Below, piece after piece: positions 1-11,769 of a stretch of DNA of 64,000 bases. Source of the stretch: Brienomyrus brachyistius (Eukaryota > Chordata > Actinopteri > Osteoglossiformes > Mormyridae); NCBI RefSeq assembly GCF_023856365.1, contig NC_064542.1:7371363-7435362 (forward strand). The letters are read 5' to 3'. Each line of letters begins with the position of its first letter. Position 1 is the first letter of the stretch. A model generated the notes under the pieces. It ran no database searches. It saw only the letters and a list, made by a program, of their open reading frames with translations, and was not told the DNA's origin. A program made the translations under genes and the position numbers.

Positions 1-40
1 GCTAAATTGCCCGTAGGAATGCATGTGAGAGTGAATGGTG

Positions 41-205
41 TGTGTGAGTGTGCCCTGTGATGGACTGGCCCCCCATCCTGGGTTGTTCCCTGCCTTGTGC
101 CCATTGCTTCCAGGATAGGCTCCGGACCCCCCGCGACCCAGTAGGATAAGCGGTTTGGAAAATGGATGAATGGATGGATGGATGGATGGATGGATGTCTG
201 TACAA
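41..205. repeat. Dispersed fish repeat tail ending in GGAT tetramers
   Basis: This stretch ends in the segment 'gaccc..ggataagcggtttgg' followed by a (GGAT)n run from about 160. A similar tail recurs at 48720-48772, which shows that it is dispersed. Such tails are typical of non-LTR retroposons in fish genomes. I do not assign a family, and no coding capacity is seen. Confidence 0.6.
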
Positions 206-378
206 CTTTTACATGTTTTTTCCAGCCCCACTCACACCTGGACCACACCTCGTTTAAACGGTGTGAGATCATGTGACATGCTGCATAGAGGAAGAAACAA
301 GGTTGGGCCCATAATGCATGTAGAAAGTGAGATCCTGAAATCCTGCTGGAAACTCCAATCACTTCAGGACTATTTACA

Positions 379-396
379 GGTGTGTATGTGTGTGTA

Positions 397-476
<80 letters not shown>

Positions 477-492
477 GGGGGGGGGGGGGGGG
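379..492. repeat. (TG)n microsatellite followed by a G run
   Basis: A TG dinucleotide run of about 95 bases is followed after a short TAAT break by about 16 consecutive G. It is simple sequence, and any reading frame across it is an artefact. The flanks (206-378 and 493-1020) hold nothing I can support. Confidence 0.95.
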
Positions 493-1019
493 TGATATCA
501 ATCTGGTGAAAGGTTTAAGGGCTTATCGCTGCTGATTTGGTGTTAACTTTAAATATATGTGTATGTATGTGACCTGTTGGGTAATGCTGTATGTAATATG
601 TATTACATCCAATCCGACTCCTCTAAAGAGCAAACAAAATACTTAGATTTAAAATTTCATGCAAAGTTAGAATCAAGTAGTGCATATGTAAATTTTTATG
701 GTTATGTTTCATAAGTGCAGAGCCGTTAAGTATTCCCATTTGAACAGGAAAGACAAATGTTTGGAGAGAAACACCAATTCTGCATAGGATTTTCTTGCAG
801 CGCTAGGAGAACAGAGATACAGATAAGCATGGAACAGTAGGCAGCATTCTGCTGTGATGTGCTGGCATGTGATCAGAGTGTCTCAGCCCTTGCAAGTGCT
901 GTGCCCTGTGTCTGCACTAAAAGAGTGATTACGGAAGATCTCAAGATGGAGATGAAACAAAAATGCCCTGAAATGGTCATAGTATGGAGCAATAACTAAG
1001 AATAATAAGAGATGGGCTA

Positions 1020-3150
1020 GATCCAGTAGGCTACCACCTACCAGGAGAATGAGGCTGGACTTGGACAGACTCCAAGATCAGGCTGTTCCTGATGAGTTTG
1101 CATGCAGTTTGAGTGAGGAGCTTACAGACTTGGGTGTGACTGCTGACTCTAATGTGATGTGGGAGACCTTCCATGATCAGACCCAGAAGGTTGCCGAGGG
1201 TTGTGTTGTTGTTGCCAGTGTCCCCAGAAGGAGGTGCTCCATCTTGCAGGGCACCCTGGATATTATCGAGAGGAGTTGCAGTGCACAACTTAGTGGCAAC
1301 CCCATTCTGTACTGGGAACTGAGGAAGACAGCTGTGAGGCTCTGAGGGCAAATAAGGAGGCGTTTGTTAGACGAATCTGTGAGCAGGTGACACACCATCT
1401 GTGGTCTAGTGACCCACGTCCTGCTTACGGAGGAATCGAAGCATTACACACATCTGAATCTGTTCCTTGGAGACAGGATGGGTGATTGGACGGTCCTTAT
1501 GGATGACACTGCAGTTGTGACCTGCTGGGCTTCTTTGAGCAGTTGTTTAAAGCTGACCCTCCAGCTAGGATGTTGGACATCTCTAGGTCCACAGTTCTCG
1601 AAGCTGATCCTCCGATCAGCAGTGAACCACCCAGTCTGACTGAGTTTGCACGGGTGGTGAGTCAGCTGGGGGCAGGGAAGGCCGCAGGGAACTGTGGTGT
1701 CCGGGGTGAACTTCTCCAGGCTGCTGGTAAGACTGTCTTCCTGGCATTGCAGGCAATCTTTGCTTCCATTTGGGAGTCAGGCATCATCCCAACTGACTGG
1801 AAAACGGGACTTGTGCTCCCTGTCTGGAAAGGGAAGGGTGATCACCTGGATTGTGGCAACTACAGGGGGATAACACTGCTCTCAGTGCCGGGCAAGGTCC
1901 TTGCTAGGGTCATCCTTAACAGGATCCACAATCACTTGCTTGCCTCTCAGTCTGGTTTTACACCTAAGAAGTCTACCATCAACCGTATCCTTACACTGAG
2001 GGTTCTCATTGAGGTCAAGCGCAAATATTGGCAGAGGTTCTTTGCAGCCTTTGTCGATTTTCGTAAAGCATTTGACTCAGTTGGTCGAGTTGCCCTGTGG
2101 GACATTCTGAGACTATGCGGGATCCCCCTGAAGTTACTGGATGTCATGGCTGGCCTGTACACTGGTACTGTGAGTGTAGAGTGGAGGGAGAATCTCTTCC
2201 CAGTTGATTCTGGGGTTCGCCAGGGGTGTGTTCTTGCTCCTACTCTGTTCAATGCTTGTATAGACTGGGTGTTGGGCAGAGTCGTGGGGTCCAGCGGCTG
2301 TGGAGCATCCGTTGGTGAAGAAAGATTTACTGATCTTGACTTTGCCGACGATGCCATGATCTTAACGGAGTCAATGAAGGCTCTGATTGGGGCTCTCGAG
2401 AAACTGAGCTAGGAGTATCAGGGATTGTGGATAAAGACCAAGATCCAGGCATTTAATGACTTCTTAGGCACAGCCATCAGTAATGTGTCTGTCTGCGGGG
2501 AGAATGTCGACCTTGTCAAGAGATTTAATTACCTCGGCAGCAACATTCATGTCTCTGGTGACTCTTCCTATACAGTCAACAGACGGACTGAGGTCGCTGG
2601 AAAGGGGTGTGTGACGCTCCTGATATCTTTGCACTCGGGTGAAGGTCCAAGTCTTTAGAGTCCTGGTGTCCTTGTCTTGCTGTATAGCTGTGAGATATGG
2701 ACGATATCCAGTGAGCTGAGAAGAAGACTGGACTCCTTCAGTACTCTATCTCTTCGTAGAGTCCTTGGGTACCGCTGGTTTATGTCGAATGAATGTTGCT
2801 AGCGGAGTCCCGAATGAGGCACATTACCTGCATTGTGAGGCAACATCAGTTATGGCACTACGGCCATGTGGCGCGTTTCCCTGAGGGTGATCCGGCTCAC
2901 ACGATCCTCGTTGCTGAGGACCCAAGTGGCTGGATCAAGCCAAGGGGATGCCCATGTAACACCTGGCTGTGGCAGATAGATGGTCACTTCCAGGGTGGGA
3001 CTGGACTGTGCGTCTGCCTGAGGAGTTGCCGGCCAGGATCCTGAGGAGTTTTGCTGTTTGGTGGCTGCGGCAACGCGCTACATCAGCGCATGCTCCCCAA
3101 CCCGACCTGACCTGTGAATGGGCTGAATTAGATCATTTAATTGCTGTCCA
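1020..3150 (+). mobile_element. Broken LINE (non-LTR retrotransposon) with reverse transcriptase
   Basis: The conceptual product runs from a region upstream of the polymerase (about 1049-1345) through a reverse transcriptase domain (1543-2412) to a C-terminal region (2425-3110). The RT carries the NYRGITLLS block, the FRKAFDSV block, VRQGCVLAP and the catalytic FADD at 2341-2352. The C-terminal part has GENV, FNYLGS and GHVARFPEGDPAH. The element is dead: there is an in-frame TAG at 2410-2412 and several frame changes (near 1345, 2660 and 2790). It resembles a common fish LINE annotated as a jockey-like RNA-directed DNA polymerase, but the clade is not certain. A second fragment of the same family lies at 28830-29185. 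Confidence 0.88.
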
Positions 3151-5479
3151 ATTTTAATAGGTAAGAAGTCCGAATGTGAAGGATCGGTCTTGGTGGCTTC
3201 CTGGCCGACTGAAGCAGCTTCTTCTCAGAATGAAGAACTGACTCTCTGTTGACTAGGCAAAGGTACTATACAATTTTACTTGACCTTACAGGTCCTGTTC
3301 ATCCCTTGTTTTTATGCTCTAGCTCCCTTTCCTACAGTCTTTCATCATTTCCGCAATGAAATGTAATGAAGATTCTGCTCACCTTGATCCCGCTCTTTTA
3401 ATATCTAAGAATTTTATTATCATTTGGGTCTCTGCTTAAGGTTTTATGGACACAGCATGCCACGTCCTTCCAGAACATCCCGTTTTCCAAGCACATTGGG
3501 AGAATTGAAATGCTTTTGACTCTGACACTGTCCCATAAATCATCACAAACATACTTCTAGAATTTATTCCTAATCATAAAGTAATTTTGGCTGCTTTCAC
3601 TGTGTTATCATGGCTCAGAAACACACACACACAGACAAACACACATGTAGTTTAATTCTGGTCACACAACACAATCGCAATAAGAAGGTCAAAATACAAA
3701 AACAGCATATGATCATTGTCACTGACACATCGATGGTTTGCATGCCCACTGAATATGAAGCAGTTGCCATCAAGATCTGCGACTGTGACATAATACCTTC
3801 AGAATCTGTTTGTATTTTTAACAAGCGTGTCAAGCCTGACACAGCCTAGTTATGTGCATTATCCAGTCACCTGCAAATCACCACTCTACTGGAGAACAGC
3901 TGAAAAACACAGATGTATTACAACAGCATTAGGCTGATAGAAACTTAAGATGCAGGGACATTCATTTTTACCCAGATAAACAGAAGATTACATTGCACTG
4001 CTGACAAGTGACTGCTGTAGTAATTTACGTACATTAACTTAGAATTTATAATCACCTCCTTAGTGATTATGCTGGTCGTTTGTTCCAGCTGGCTAAAAGT
4101 ATATTTATGGTAGAATGTTCCATTCCAACAGCTGGAAACTGGACTGGTGACCGGAAAGGTGACTGGAGGCAATGTTGCGTTGTTAATACCCCCTTAGGAG
4201 TCTGATCCGTCCTATCAGCCGGATACTCCCAAATTTTGCCTGTCCTGTGGATGGTGCAGGTCTTCCTTAAATTCTGCGAGTTGATTGTTTTTTGCCTGTT
4301 GTTATATGAAATAAAGTCACAGACAAACAGCTGGGTGTTTGATAAAGTATATCTCTGTATCTATTTGCCTGAACATAAAACAAGAAGCCCTACAGCCTTC
4401 TGCAGCGAGAATAGCGACAGGAAGCAAGCTGGCCCAGAAGCGTCGGTCTAATGGAAGAGAGATTACTGGCGAATGAATAATACAGCATCTACTTAGATAA
4501 ACAGATTTCTGAACAGATCACTGAGTCAGTTTGTTCAGATAGGGAGGATTTAACAGCTGAGTTTGTAAATCATGTATATCTCTGTAAAAATTAAACAGAT
4601 ACACTTCTGAATGGCTTGTTTCTTGAAATCTGAAGCATGTTAATCACAACAAGCAGCAGCAATGAAAGCTACAGATTTTACGGAGTGAAACAGTGAGAAG
4701 AACAGCGTGCAGAATTATTGAAAATGCTACTGTCATCATTATCATTTTCATATATGTGTCAGTTTTAAGCTGGTGAGGCGATACTAATCTGTCACTCCCT
4801 CCAGAACAAACAATAAAGGAAAGGCCAAAGTAAATAGGAGAGGAATCTTTATATTGCAAATAAAGATGCTGAATGTTTAACTGGGTTCCTTCTACAAAAT
4901 GCACCTCCTAACAATCATTCACGGTAAAGCAGGGAGCAGAGGGGCCAGAGGAGGACTTCTTGGGCTGAGTCAGCCTGCAGCCACGTCCTCGGAGAGGAGG
5001 CTCAGCGGGACTCTCTGTGTGGAGACCGACGGGAGAGGACACATGGACAGGGGAACAGTGAGGGGATCAGCCTCCTCACTGGGCGGCCACTCCCTGTAAG
5101 GCCTGTTAACTCGTTAAAGACGTTTAATTCAGGGAGAGTTCACGGTGAGTTAAAATCTCCCACCATTCAAGGTTTCCATTAGCTTGTTTTGCAGAATGGA
5201 ACATTGTTCTGTACTTGGTGAATCTTGTCTACAATAATCAGTGGCCTGTTTGATTTAAATTTAAAATTTCCATGGCGGAATAATGTATTTGACATCAGGC
5301 ACTGTAGCTGTGAGTGGAATCTTAATCTGAAATCTTTAATCTGAAAAGTTCATAGCAACGACTGGTTGTTTGATATACAATGTGAGATATCTATATGAAT
5401 TTAATTAAACGCATAAAAGTGAACAGGTCTCACACAAATATAAATGAGGATTTTGTGATGCGCAGAAAACAGCACCTTG
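3151..5479. other. Intergenic, no gene recognised
   Basis: I see no supported coding region, RNA gene or tandem array here, only a short CA stretch near 3620-3645. The open frames are short and unlike any family I know. The region lies downstream of the 3' end of the gabra6 pseudogene. Confidence 0.5.
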
Positions 5480-5600
5480 GGGGCTCCATGGTTGATGTGG
5501 TTGAATGGCCCAAATGACAGTGGGAAGAGGACATGGGCGTCCTTGTCGATGGTGCTGGTGCCCGTCATGTACTGTAGGTGCGTGCAGATGGGATGGCCGA
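5480..5600 (-). pseudogene. gabra6: gabra6 pseudogene last exon, ruined TM4
   Basis: The frame reads TGTSTIDKDAHVLFPLSFGP and FN, matching the family segment just before and in TM4 (usually TSKIDKYAR.LFPLSFGAFN). It then departs: the expected LVYW is replaced by HINHGAP. A shifted frame reads STMEPP at 5485-5493, similar to the DTME near the alpha6 C-terminus, which suggests that a deletion removed the second half of TM4. The upstream part of the exon is not recognisable. Confidence 0.7.
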
Positions 5601-7014
5601 GTCCTGCAGGAGGAAGGCTGGCAACCGTGTAGCTCCTAACTGCTCCCTGCAGAACAGCAAAATTTTCCTCCGCCTCGGGCCTCTGCTGTCGGGCAGTGCC
5701 TGTGAAGTGAGCATAGGGGGTAGGGCCAGGGAGGGGCAGGAGGAGGGGCCGGGGGAGGAGCCTGGTCATTCGCATAGAGTGACATCTCTCATTGCTTGGG
5801 GTAGCTCTGCCAGCCAACAGGGCGCTTGGTGCATGGTGCCAGTGTGACTTAAACCTGGTCTGTCTTCGTTCTGAGGTAGAGTCTCAGGTGATCGCGGCAG
5901 GAGCGTCCCCTACAGGCTGACCGGGGAACTGCGGGCTGACCGACAGTCAGTGGCGAGAGACGCTGAGCGGCGTTCCCTGTGGAGCACAGTGTGAATGGAG
6001 CAGTCCGCTTGGCAGAGCCTGTCTGAGAGGGCCCACAGCCTATCTCTGATGCAGGGAGCTACCATGTGATACTGAGTGAAAGGGGAGGAGAATCAAGAGG
6101 AGAGTGCTCAAAAAATGAGGAGCTGAGGCATTTGTAGACAGAGACCACGAGGGCGGGGCTAGATGGCCAGAGCTAGTCGAGAACAGCTTCAACAGACGTG
6201 CAGCCATATACGATTCTGACAAATTAAGCAAAAGAGTAAAAACGACAACAGAGAGGTAAGGCGAGGTGAAGCAGTTAGCCGACCCACCTCCATAACATAT
6301 AAAAAGGGCTCCTTTGGCTTTAAGAGTAGCTTGGGAGCACGCCCAGAGCGCCATGGCTACAGCCAGTGGGGGGGCGTGGCTTTTTGAATGCCTTCCATCA
6401 CGGACCAGGTTGTGGCTGCAAATGTCAGCTGCTGATGGCGGCACGCGCCCGGCGGACGTGGGGGATTCTGCAGGGAGGCGCTGAGCCTCTTTCTGAAACG
6501 GTAGCGATGACTGTACCGCGTGGGCCAGCTCCCAGTGGGCATGGCACTGTCTTCTGGGAGCAATAACGTACGCTCTGCTGGTATGCAAACAAAACAACGC
6601 ACATGGACCTTACGTGGTCCCAGAAGTAAATAAAAAACAATCCGCTTTGCTTGTAAGCGGTGCTGGACAAAATCATGGCCACACCCCTGGTCCCACAAAC
6701 TCACGCACTTCTTACCATGTGCCAAGTGTTTGATTATGCTCAGGACGGCCATGTGCCCTCGGGATCCATGTGTCTTTAAGCCTTTAAGATGTATCGCAGC
6801 CTTTGTACCTAAGACAGGACTGGAAAGATAACAACGACTGCTAGACCTTTCAGAAGATGGAAGTGACATGAAACCTCCAATATATTCCTGATGCCAACCT
6901 TTATTTGCACTGCTCGAATGAAATGGAATCTGAACAGCACAGAAGAACTTCTGCTCAAAGACCAGACTTGGGCCTTCATGAGTTAAGTATGTGGCTGCAT
7001 GGACGCAGTGCCCC
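5601..7014 (-). other. gabra6 pseudogene, loop exon remains and last intron
   Basis: This lies between the recognisable TM3 and TM4 parts. The TM3-TM4 loop is the least conserved part of alpha subunits, so remnants could be here, but none is clear. The stretch 5700-5980 is GC-rich. Nothing else is supported. Confidence 0.4.
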
Positions 7015-7214
7015 GGCTGCGTGGGAAGCCCTCCGCAGGGCACGGTGGGCCCTCATGGTGGAGAAGTTGACGGCAGCAAATTCGATGAGGGCCGAAAAAA
7101 TGAAGGCGAAGCAGACGGCAATGAACCAGTCCATAGCGTTGGTGTAGGACACCTTGGGCAGGGAGTGTCGGGCTCCAATTCTCAGCATGGTCATGGTCAG
7201 CATAGCGGTGATGC
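7015..7214 (-). pseudogene. gabra6: gabra6 pseudogene exon 8 (TM2-TM3)
   Basis: It encodes [40 protein letters not shown] and [10 protein letters not shown], the TM2 end, TM3 and start of the intracellular loop. The acceptor is ATCCCAG; the donor end is approximate because no clean GT is found after RRASHAA. Several TM2 residues differ from the usual [12 protein letters not shown] 21-bp minisatellite starts about 15 bp upstream of the acceptor. Confidence 0.88.
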
Positions 7215-7227
7215 CTGGGATACATGG

Positions 7228-7770
7228 CGCAGGAGGGACACTCAGAGAGAGGCAGTGGACATTCAGAGAGAGGCAGTGCACATTCAGAGAGAGACAATAG
7301 ACATTCAGAGAGAGGCAGTGGACATTCAGAGAGAAGCGGTGGACATTCAGAGAGAGACAATGGACATTCAGAGAGAGACAATGGACATTCAGAGAGTGGC
7401 AGCGGACATTCAGCGAGAGACAATGGACATTCAGAGAGTGGCAGTGGACATTCAGAGAGAGACAATGGACATTCAGAGAGTGGCAGTGGACATTTTGAGA
7501 GAAGCGGTGGACATTCAGAGAGAGACAATGGACATTCAGAGAGAGGCAGCGGACATTCAGAGAGAGGCAGTGGACATTCTGAGAGAAGCGGTGGACATTC
7601 AGCGAGAGACAATGGACATTCAGAGAGTGGCAGTGGACATTCAGAGAGAGACAATGGACATTCAGAGAGTGGCAGTGGACATTCTGAGAGAAGCGGTGGG
7701 CATTCAGAGAGAGACAATGGACATTCAGAGAGAGGCAGCGGACATTCAGAGAGAGACAGTGGACATTTAG
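7228..7770. repeat. 21-bp minisatellite, about 25 copies
   Basis: The unit is close to GACATTCAGAGAGAGGCAGTG, with variants carrying GACAATG, AGCGGTG or GTGGCAGTG in the second half. The variants alternate in a pattern suggesting a higher-order repeat. Since 21 is a multiple of three and most variants lack stops, long frames stay open on both strands; these are artefacts. The array sits in an intron of the gabra6 pseudogene next to the exon 8 acceptor. Confidence 0.95.
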
Positions 7771-8541
7771 CTCACTGTCATTTCTATTGAATAGACATAA
7801 AGTAGGGAGAAGTGACGTGTAGCACAGAGTATAGATTACGCACAGCACTGTATTGTTACAGAGTATAAATTCAGTCCTTCCAGAAGGATTTCTGTAGCTT
7901 CAATGCAAGACAACAGCATAAACAAACTCTTATCTCTACATATGAAATTCTGGTAATTGAGTGAGTTTTCTAAGTACCCAATTAAACAACGTGCATAAGT
8001 GGCCTATGAATATTTATTAGTGACAAATGTCAGACCCATTTAGAGGAAAATGAGCTGCTTAATATAAAATGTTAAGAGGGAGGAAAATTTATACTTGCTT
8101 TTGTCATAGTGGGTGGGGCATTTTTTTTAGAAATTTGTAGATTTTACATACTGGACTGCTGAGAGTTTAACCACATAATGAAGATGCCTGACATGCACAA
8201 AGCAGAATCAAATAATAATGGAAAATGATAAAAATCATAGACATTCTTTCAGGAAGGAATTTTTTTGCAAGAACCTCACCGAACATCATGCAGCTACGTG
8301 TGATTTGCTAGCAAAAATATTTTTTCGTATTGTTGTTGAAGGAGCTCATCAGAGGCATAAACACAACAGCAGTCGGTGTCCCTCTTTTACTGGAGAAATA
8401 AGACCACAAACTAAGCAGCTAGACACATGCGACTTCAGGAGCTCTTGCGCATGCAGTCTTTTGGTATCTGCGCCTACGTTCTGTGGCACCAACCCTTCAG
8501 TTCAAAACGGGGACAGACGGAGAAACAGGAGGTGGCCCTAC

Positions 8542-8694
8542 CAGCCGTGGTTCGCGCTGGGACGGACTCTTTGTTGATCCAGAACACAACTTGTGACATC
8601 ACAACAGTCATGATCAGTGGTATATATGTCTGAATGAGGTAGTATCCCAGTTTCCTCTGCAGCATGAAATAGATTACTTGCACAGAGTATTCGC
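8542..8694 (-). pseudogene. gabra6: gabra6 pseudogene exon 7 (TM1), intact
   Basis: This exon of 153 nt, the family length, has acceptor CTTCTAG and donor GTAGGG. It encodes the start of TM1 and the TM1-TM2 link, with [20 protein letters not shown] and SVPARTTAG visible. No lesion is seen inside it. Confidence 0.92.
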
Positions 8695-9603
8695 CTAGAA
8701 GAAGGAGAAATTGGTAAATGGAAAAAGCAACTGCGAGTGTGTGTGGCTACTCAGAAAAGTAATCTTCACTTGGGCAGTTCAAAAAAAACATATATTGTGT
8801 AAGGAATCTGTATCAGAGGCACATGGTAGACTTAGAATAACAGCAAAGGCTCAGATATGTGTAAAAAGATTTCACGCTATTTCAAGGGAATTAGATCGAA
8901 ATTTCTTAGGTGAGTCATACAATTAGCTCAATGTAAGGGGGCTGACACTGTTATTTAATAAAAAGGACAAGATGAGAGTGCTTGTGAATTCAGAGTGCTA
9001 AGTAAATATCAACCTTTTTGGGAAGAAAAGTTTGTTCTATAGCTGTGTTGACTTATTTTGATGTGTTATATTTATGACGTAAGTCATCCCTGCATCCATC
9101 CATATTCTGTCCACTTGTCCTAGTGAACGCTGTGCTTCTACATGTTCCGTGTTTGTTTCTTGTGTCTAAAATTAGAATGTTCAACAACATGAAAAAGCTC
9201 AGCATCAGAGCTGCCCAGTCCGGGTCCATTTTTATTATCACTGGAGTGACATGCGAGTCATGCTGAGGTGGCTTACTCACTGAATCATAAGAACTTCAGC
9301 AAATATAATTAAGAGCGGCGACTCGGTGAGTGTGGCACGTATTCCGTCGGCTGGGGGCCGCGGCACTTCTAAATCGAGCGCAGTGTGCTTAAATGTGCTG
9401 CTTTCAAAATGAATCACATTTACTCAGACACATTTATAAGGGGGCCTGCATATGCAGAGGGAGGGGGCTGAATCCCTTTTGTTCTGTAGTGAAGTCAGAG
9501 TCAGTTTCTCTGACATCACTGAGGTTATAGTAAATAGCTGAGAAGTCGAGGTTAGACATGTCCCCAGTTAATACACTTTGTATGTAACATCTGAGTAGGG
9601 GGG

Positions 9604-9735
9604 AGCATGCGTCTTAGTGGTATAAGCCTCTGTGCCTGTGATCAGAAGGTTGCTGGTTCGAGCCCTAACCTCACAAGAATAGCTGCATCCGTGGGCCCTT
9701 GAGTAAGGCCCTTAACTCCCCCCCCCCCCCATGGA
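9604..9735 (+). mobile_element. tRNA-derived SINE
   Basis: The 5' part looks like a tRNA: CTTAGTGGTATAAGCC fits an A-box region and GGTTCGAGCCC is a perfect pol III B box. The following ...GTGGGCCCTTGAGTAAGGCC part recalls common fish SINE bodies. It ends in a C run. The element lies in an intron of the gabra6 pseudogene. Confidence 0.72.
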
Positions 9736-9941
9736 TGCTACTGCAGGTGGCTGCCCTTCTCTGCTAAACATGCTCTCATCTGCCTGTAAATGTTTCTGTG
9801 TGTCATGGTGAGCAAGATAAGGCCGGAAAAAGAGACTTTTAAATACCACAGCTGTGACATATTATACCACATCAATGGTGCAAATGACCATGGTGCAAAT
9901 GGTATTTGCGCCATGACCATTGCTCTGACCTCAGCATGTAC

Positions 9942-10082
9942 CGGTACGTGTGTTCAGCCTCAGAGTTTCACTGGATGATGTCTGTCCCACCAAATCATAC
10001 TGCAGCAAGCTTGATGACTCTTTCGGCACATCGAATGAGAGCACCCCCTTCTTCTAGGTGTAAAAGACCTCGGTGTTTGCAT
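9942..10082 (-). pseudogene. gabra6: gabra6 pseudogene exon 6, stop codon
   Basis: It encodes YANTEVFYT, a TAG at 10054-10056 where the family has Trp (TGG), then [20 protein letters not shown] and LVGQ. It ends with TG and a GTACAT donor. The bases just before the expected exon start are CT, not AG; the nearest AG is two bases earlier and would shift the frame. Confidence 0.87.
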
Positions 10083-10176
10083 AGCTATCTGCGTTTTGAG
10101 ACAGACATTGTCATGTCAGGGGTTAGTCACTAGGTACCTGGCTAAAGTAGCCTGAATGTAAGAAAGATCTGCTTAC

Positions 10177-10259
10177 AGCTGCCAAATTTGAGAGGGCAGA
10201 CATGACCATCCATTGGGAAGTCCCTCAGTCTCACTGGACACTCCGCATTGATAGTCAGT
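10177..10259 (-). pseudogene. gabra6: gabra6 pseudogene exon 5 (Cys-loop), intact
   Basis: This is an 83-nt exon with acceptor CACGCAG and donor GTAAGC. It encodes [20 protein letters not shown] followed by CPLKFGS. Both Cys-loop cysteines and the family length are kept. It is one of the best-preserved parts of the pseudogene. Confidence 0.9.
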
Positions 10260-10717
10260 CTGCGTGCACAACCAACAGATTCATCCACGTGCCTGAAACT
10301 GCTATATCCAGCACATTACTGGAATACTAAGCTGGTGTGAGGATGTCTGAGTAATTCACCAAATACTAGGCTATTAATGTGTGTATGTGCCAATGTGAGG
10401 TTTCTGGGCACAGCAGCTTCTGCACAGGACTGAGCACAGCTTAACGTTTCCGGCCTCGCAGGGGAGCCCAGCGGCATTAATCTCTGGCCACTTAGTGCAG
10501 GGGGCATCTGACTTAGTCACTGCACCAGTCCACTGTACCACTGTACACTGTCACTTCCCTTTTCCTAAAGAAGTCTTCCAGAAACATTTAAAGGGTGAGA
10601 TCTGGAAGTCTTTTTTTCCCACAAAAACACTGGCATTGGTTTCTTTATAAGTTCCATTACATAGACATGCATGAACTGATGGAAAAAGGAAGTCAAACCA
10701 CCAAAAGAAGAGCTGAT

Positions 10718-10926
10718 CTCATTGTGTAGAGGACAGTCCCATTCTTCATCATGCGAAACATCTTGTTTGGGGAAGTCATGCTGTGTGTTCTAGACTTGTT
10801 CTAGGTGTCTGGTGTCCAGATTCTGTTGACCATGAGGTTGTTTAGGTGCAGGACGTCAAAGGGCCCATTAAACTTCAGTCTCTCATCCAAGCATGTTTGA
10901 CGGAAGGAAAAATCAATAGTGTAATC
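10718..10926 (-). pseudogene. gabra6: gabra6 pseudogene exon 4, stop plus 12-base deletion and lost donor
   Basis: It encodes [19 protein letters not shown] and [13 protein letters not shown], then a TAG at 10801-10803, then a recognisable [19 protein letters not shown] and VLYTM. It is 209 nt long where the family exon is 221 nt; the difference is four codons (the FFRN/GKK segment) lost at the stop. The final AG is followed by ATCAGC, so the donor GT is gone. The usual Trp in RQTW is Cys. Confidence 0.9.
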
Positions 10927-11310
10927 CTGCAATGGTCCACAGCATGTGTGAGCATGTGCTTCATAGGAAAGTTTCATTTGTAGGTTTAAAAAGACAAATT
11001 TCAACATACAAAAAGATTGAAAACATTAATTTTTAAACTGATTAAGGAAAACGCCAGAAAAAGAAACTTTTGAGAGCACAAAACGCAAAAAAACACCATT
11101 GTCAGTCCTAGCTGTCAAGCTGATAAAAATTCCTAATCCACCTTAAATAACAGAAGCCACCAGGGCAAACGAGCATATCTGAGACAGGTGACTGTGACAT
11201 AATCTATTGTTTGTTTCTAGCAGTTGAACTAGCTTATTTGTGAACATTTGATCTTATTCTACTTAAGAATGAAAACAATGACTTACTGTACAGTATGTGC
11301 AGCCACCTAC

Positions 11311-11377
11311 CCTTTCAATGTCCGACACTGGGCCAAAGCTAATCACAAAGATATCGGTTTGATTTCATCAACATGAC
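11311..11377 (-). pseudogene. gabra6: gabra6 pseudogene exon 3, one base deleted
   Basis: The exon has acceptor TTTCAG and donor GTAGGT. Its second half reads VISFGPVSDIE in the right frame and its first half matches the usual V-E-K-D stretch. It is 67 nt long, where the family exon (and gabrb2 exon 3 in this window) is 68 nt; the missing base falls in the AAA-CCG-AT stretch near 11356-11360. The normal final Met codon is AGG. Confidence 0.87.
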
Positions 11378-11769
11378 CTGAAAGTGTTTCAAAAACATGG
11401 TGGGATTTAACAGAATAATATTCGTTATTTAATTCAAACTTAAATTTTAATATTTTATCGAAAAGTATAGAACTGCATACTGACAAAAGGTTTAATATTT
11501 CCTGTTGTAAAAATCGGTCAGGCAGGTAAGTACTCCAGTGTGCTCTATTGATGTTCTACCAAATTGCTTTTTAGTTTTTAAAACTGGAGACGACAAATAT
11601 TTTAAAGGCGTGGGGGCAAAGATGTCTTCTGCCTGCACACCACGATCAGATTGTGTCTCCTTATGTCCTCTGTTAAAGCCAAAGTTTTAACGCTACAAGG
11701 TATGTACTGTCTCTTTAAGCTGATCTGGGTAGAAGTGATCGATATAGACTCAACAGTGTCATATATTAC

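Noticed and set aside
6976..7848. 290-residue frame on the - strand and overlapping 259- and 244-residue frames
   Set aside because: They come from a 21-bp tandem array without stops; only the last part on the - strand is a real (pseudogene) exon.
9655..9665. B-box as a true tRNA gene
   Set aside because: The surrounding sequence does not fold as a full tRNA and continues into a SINE body.
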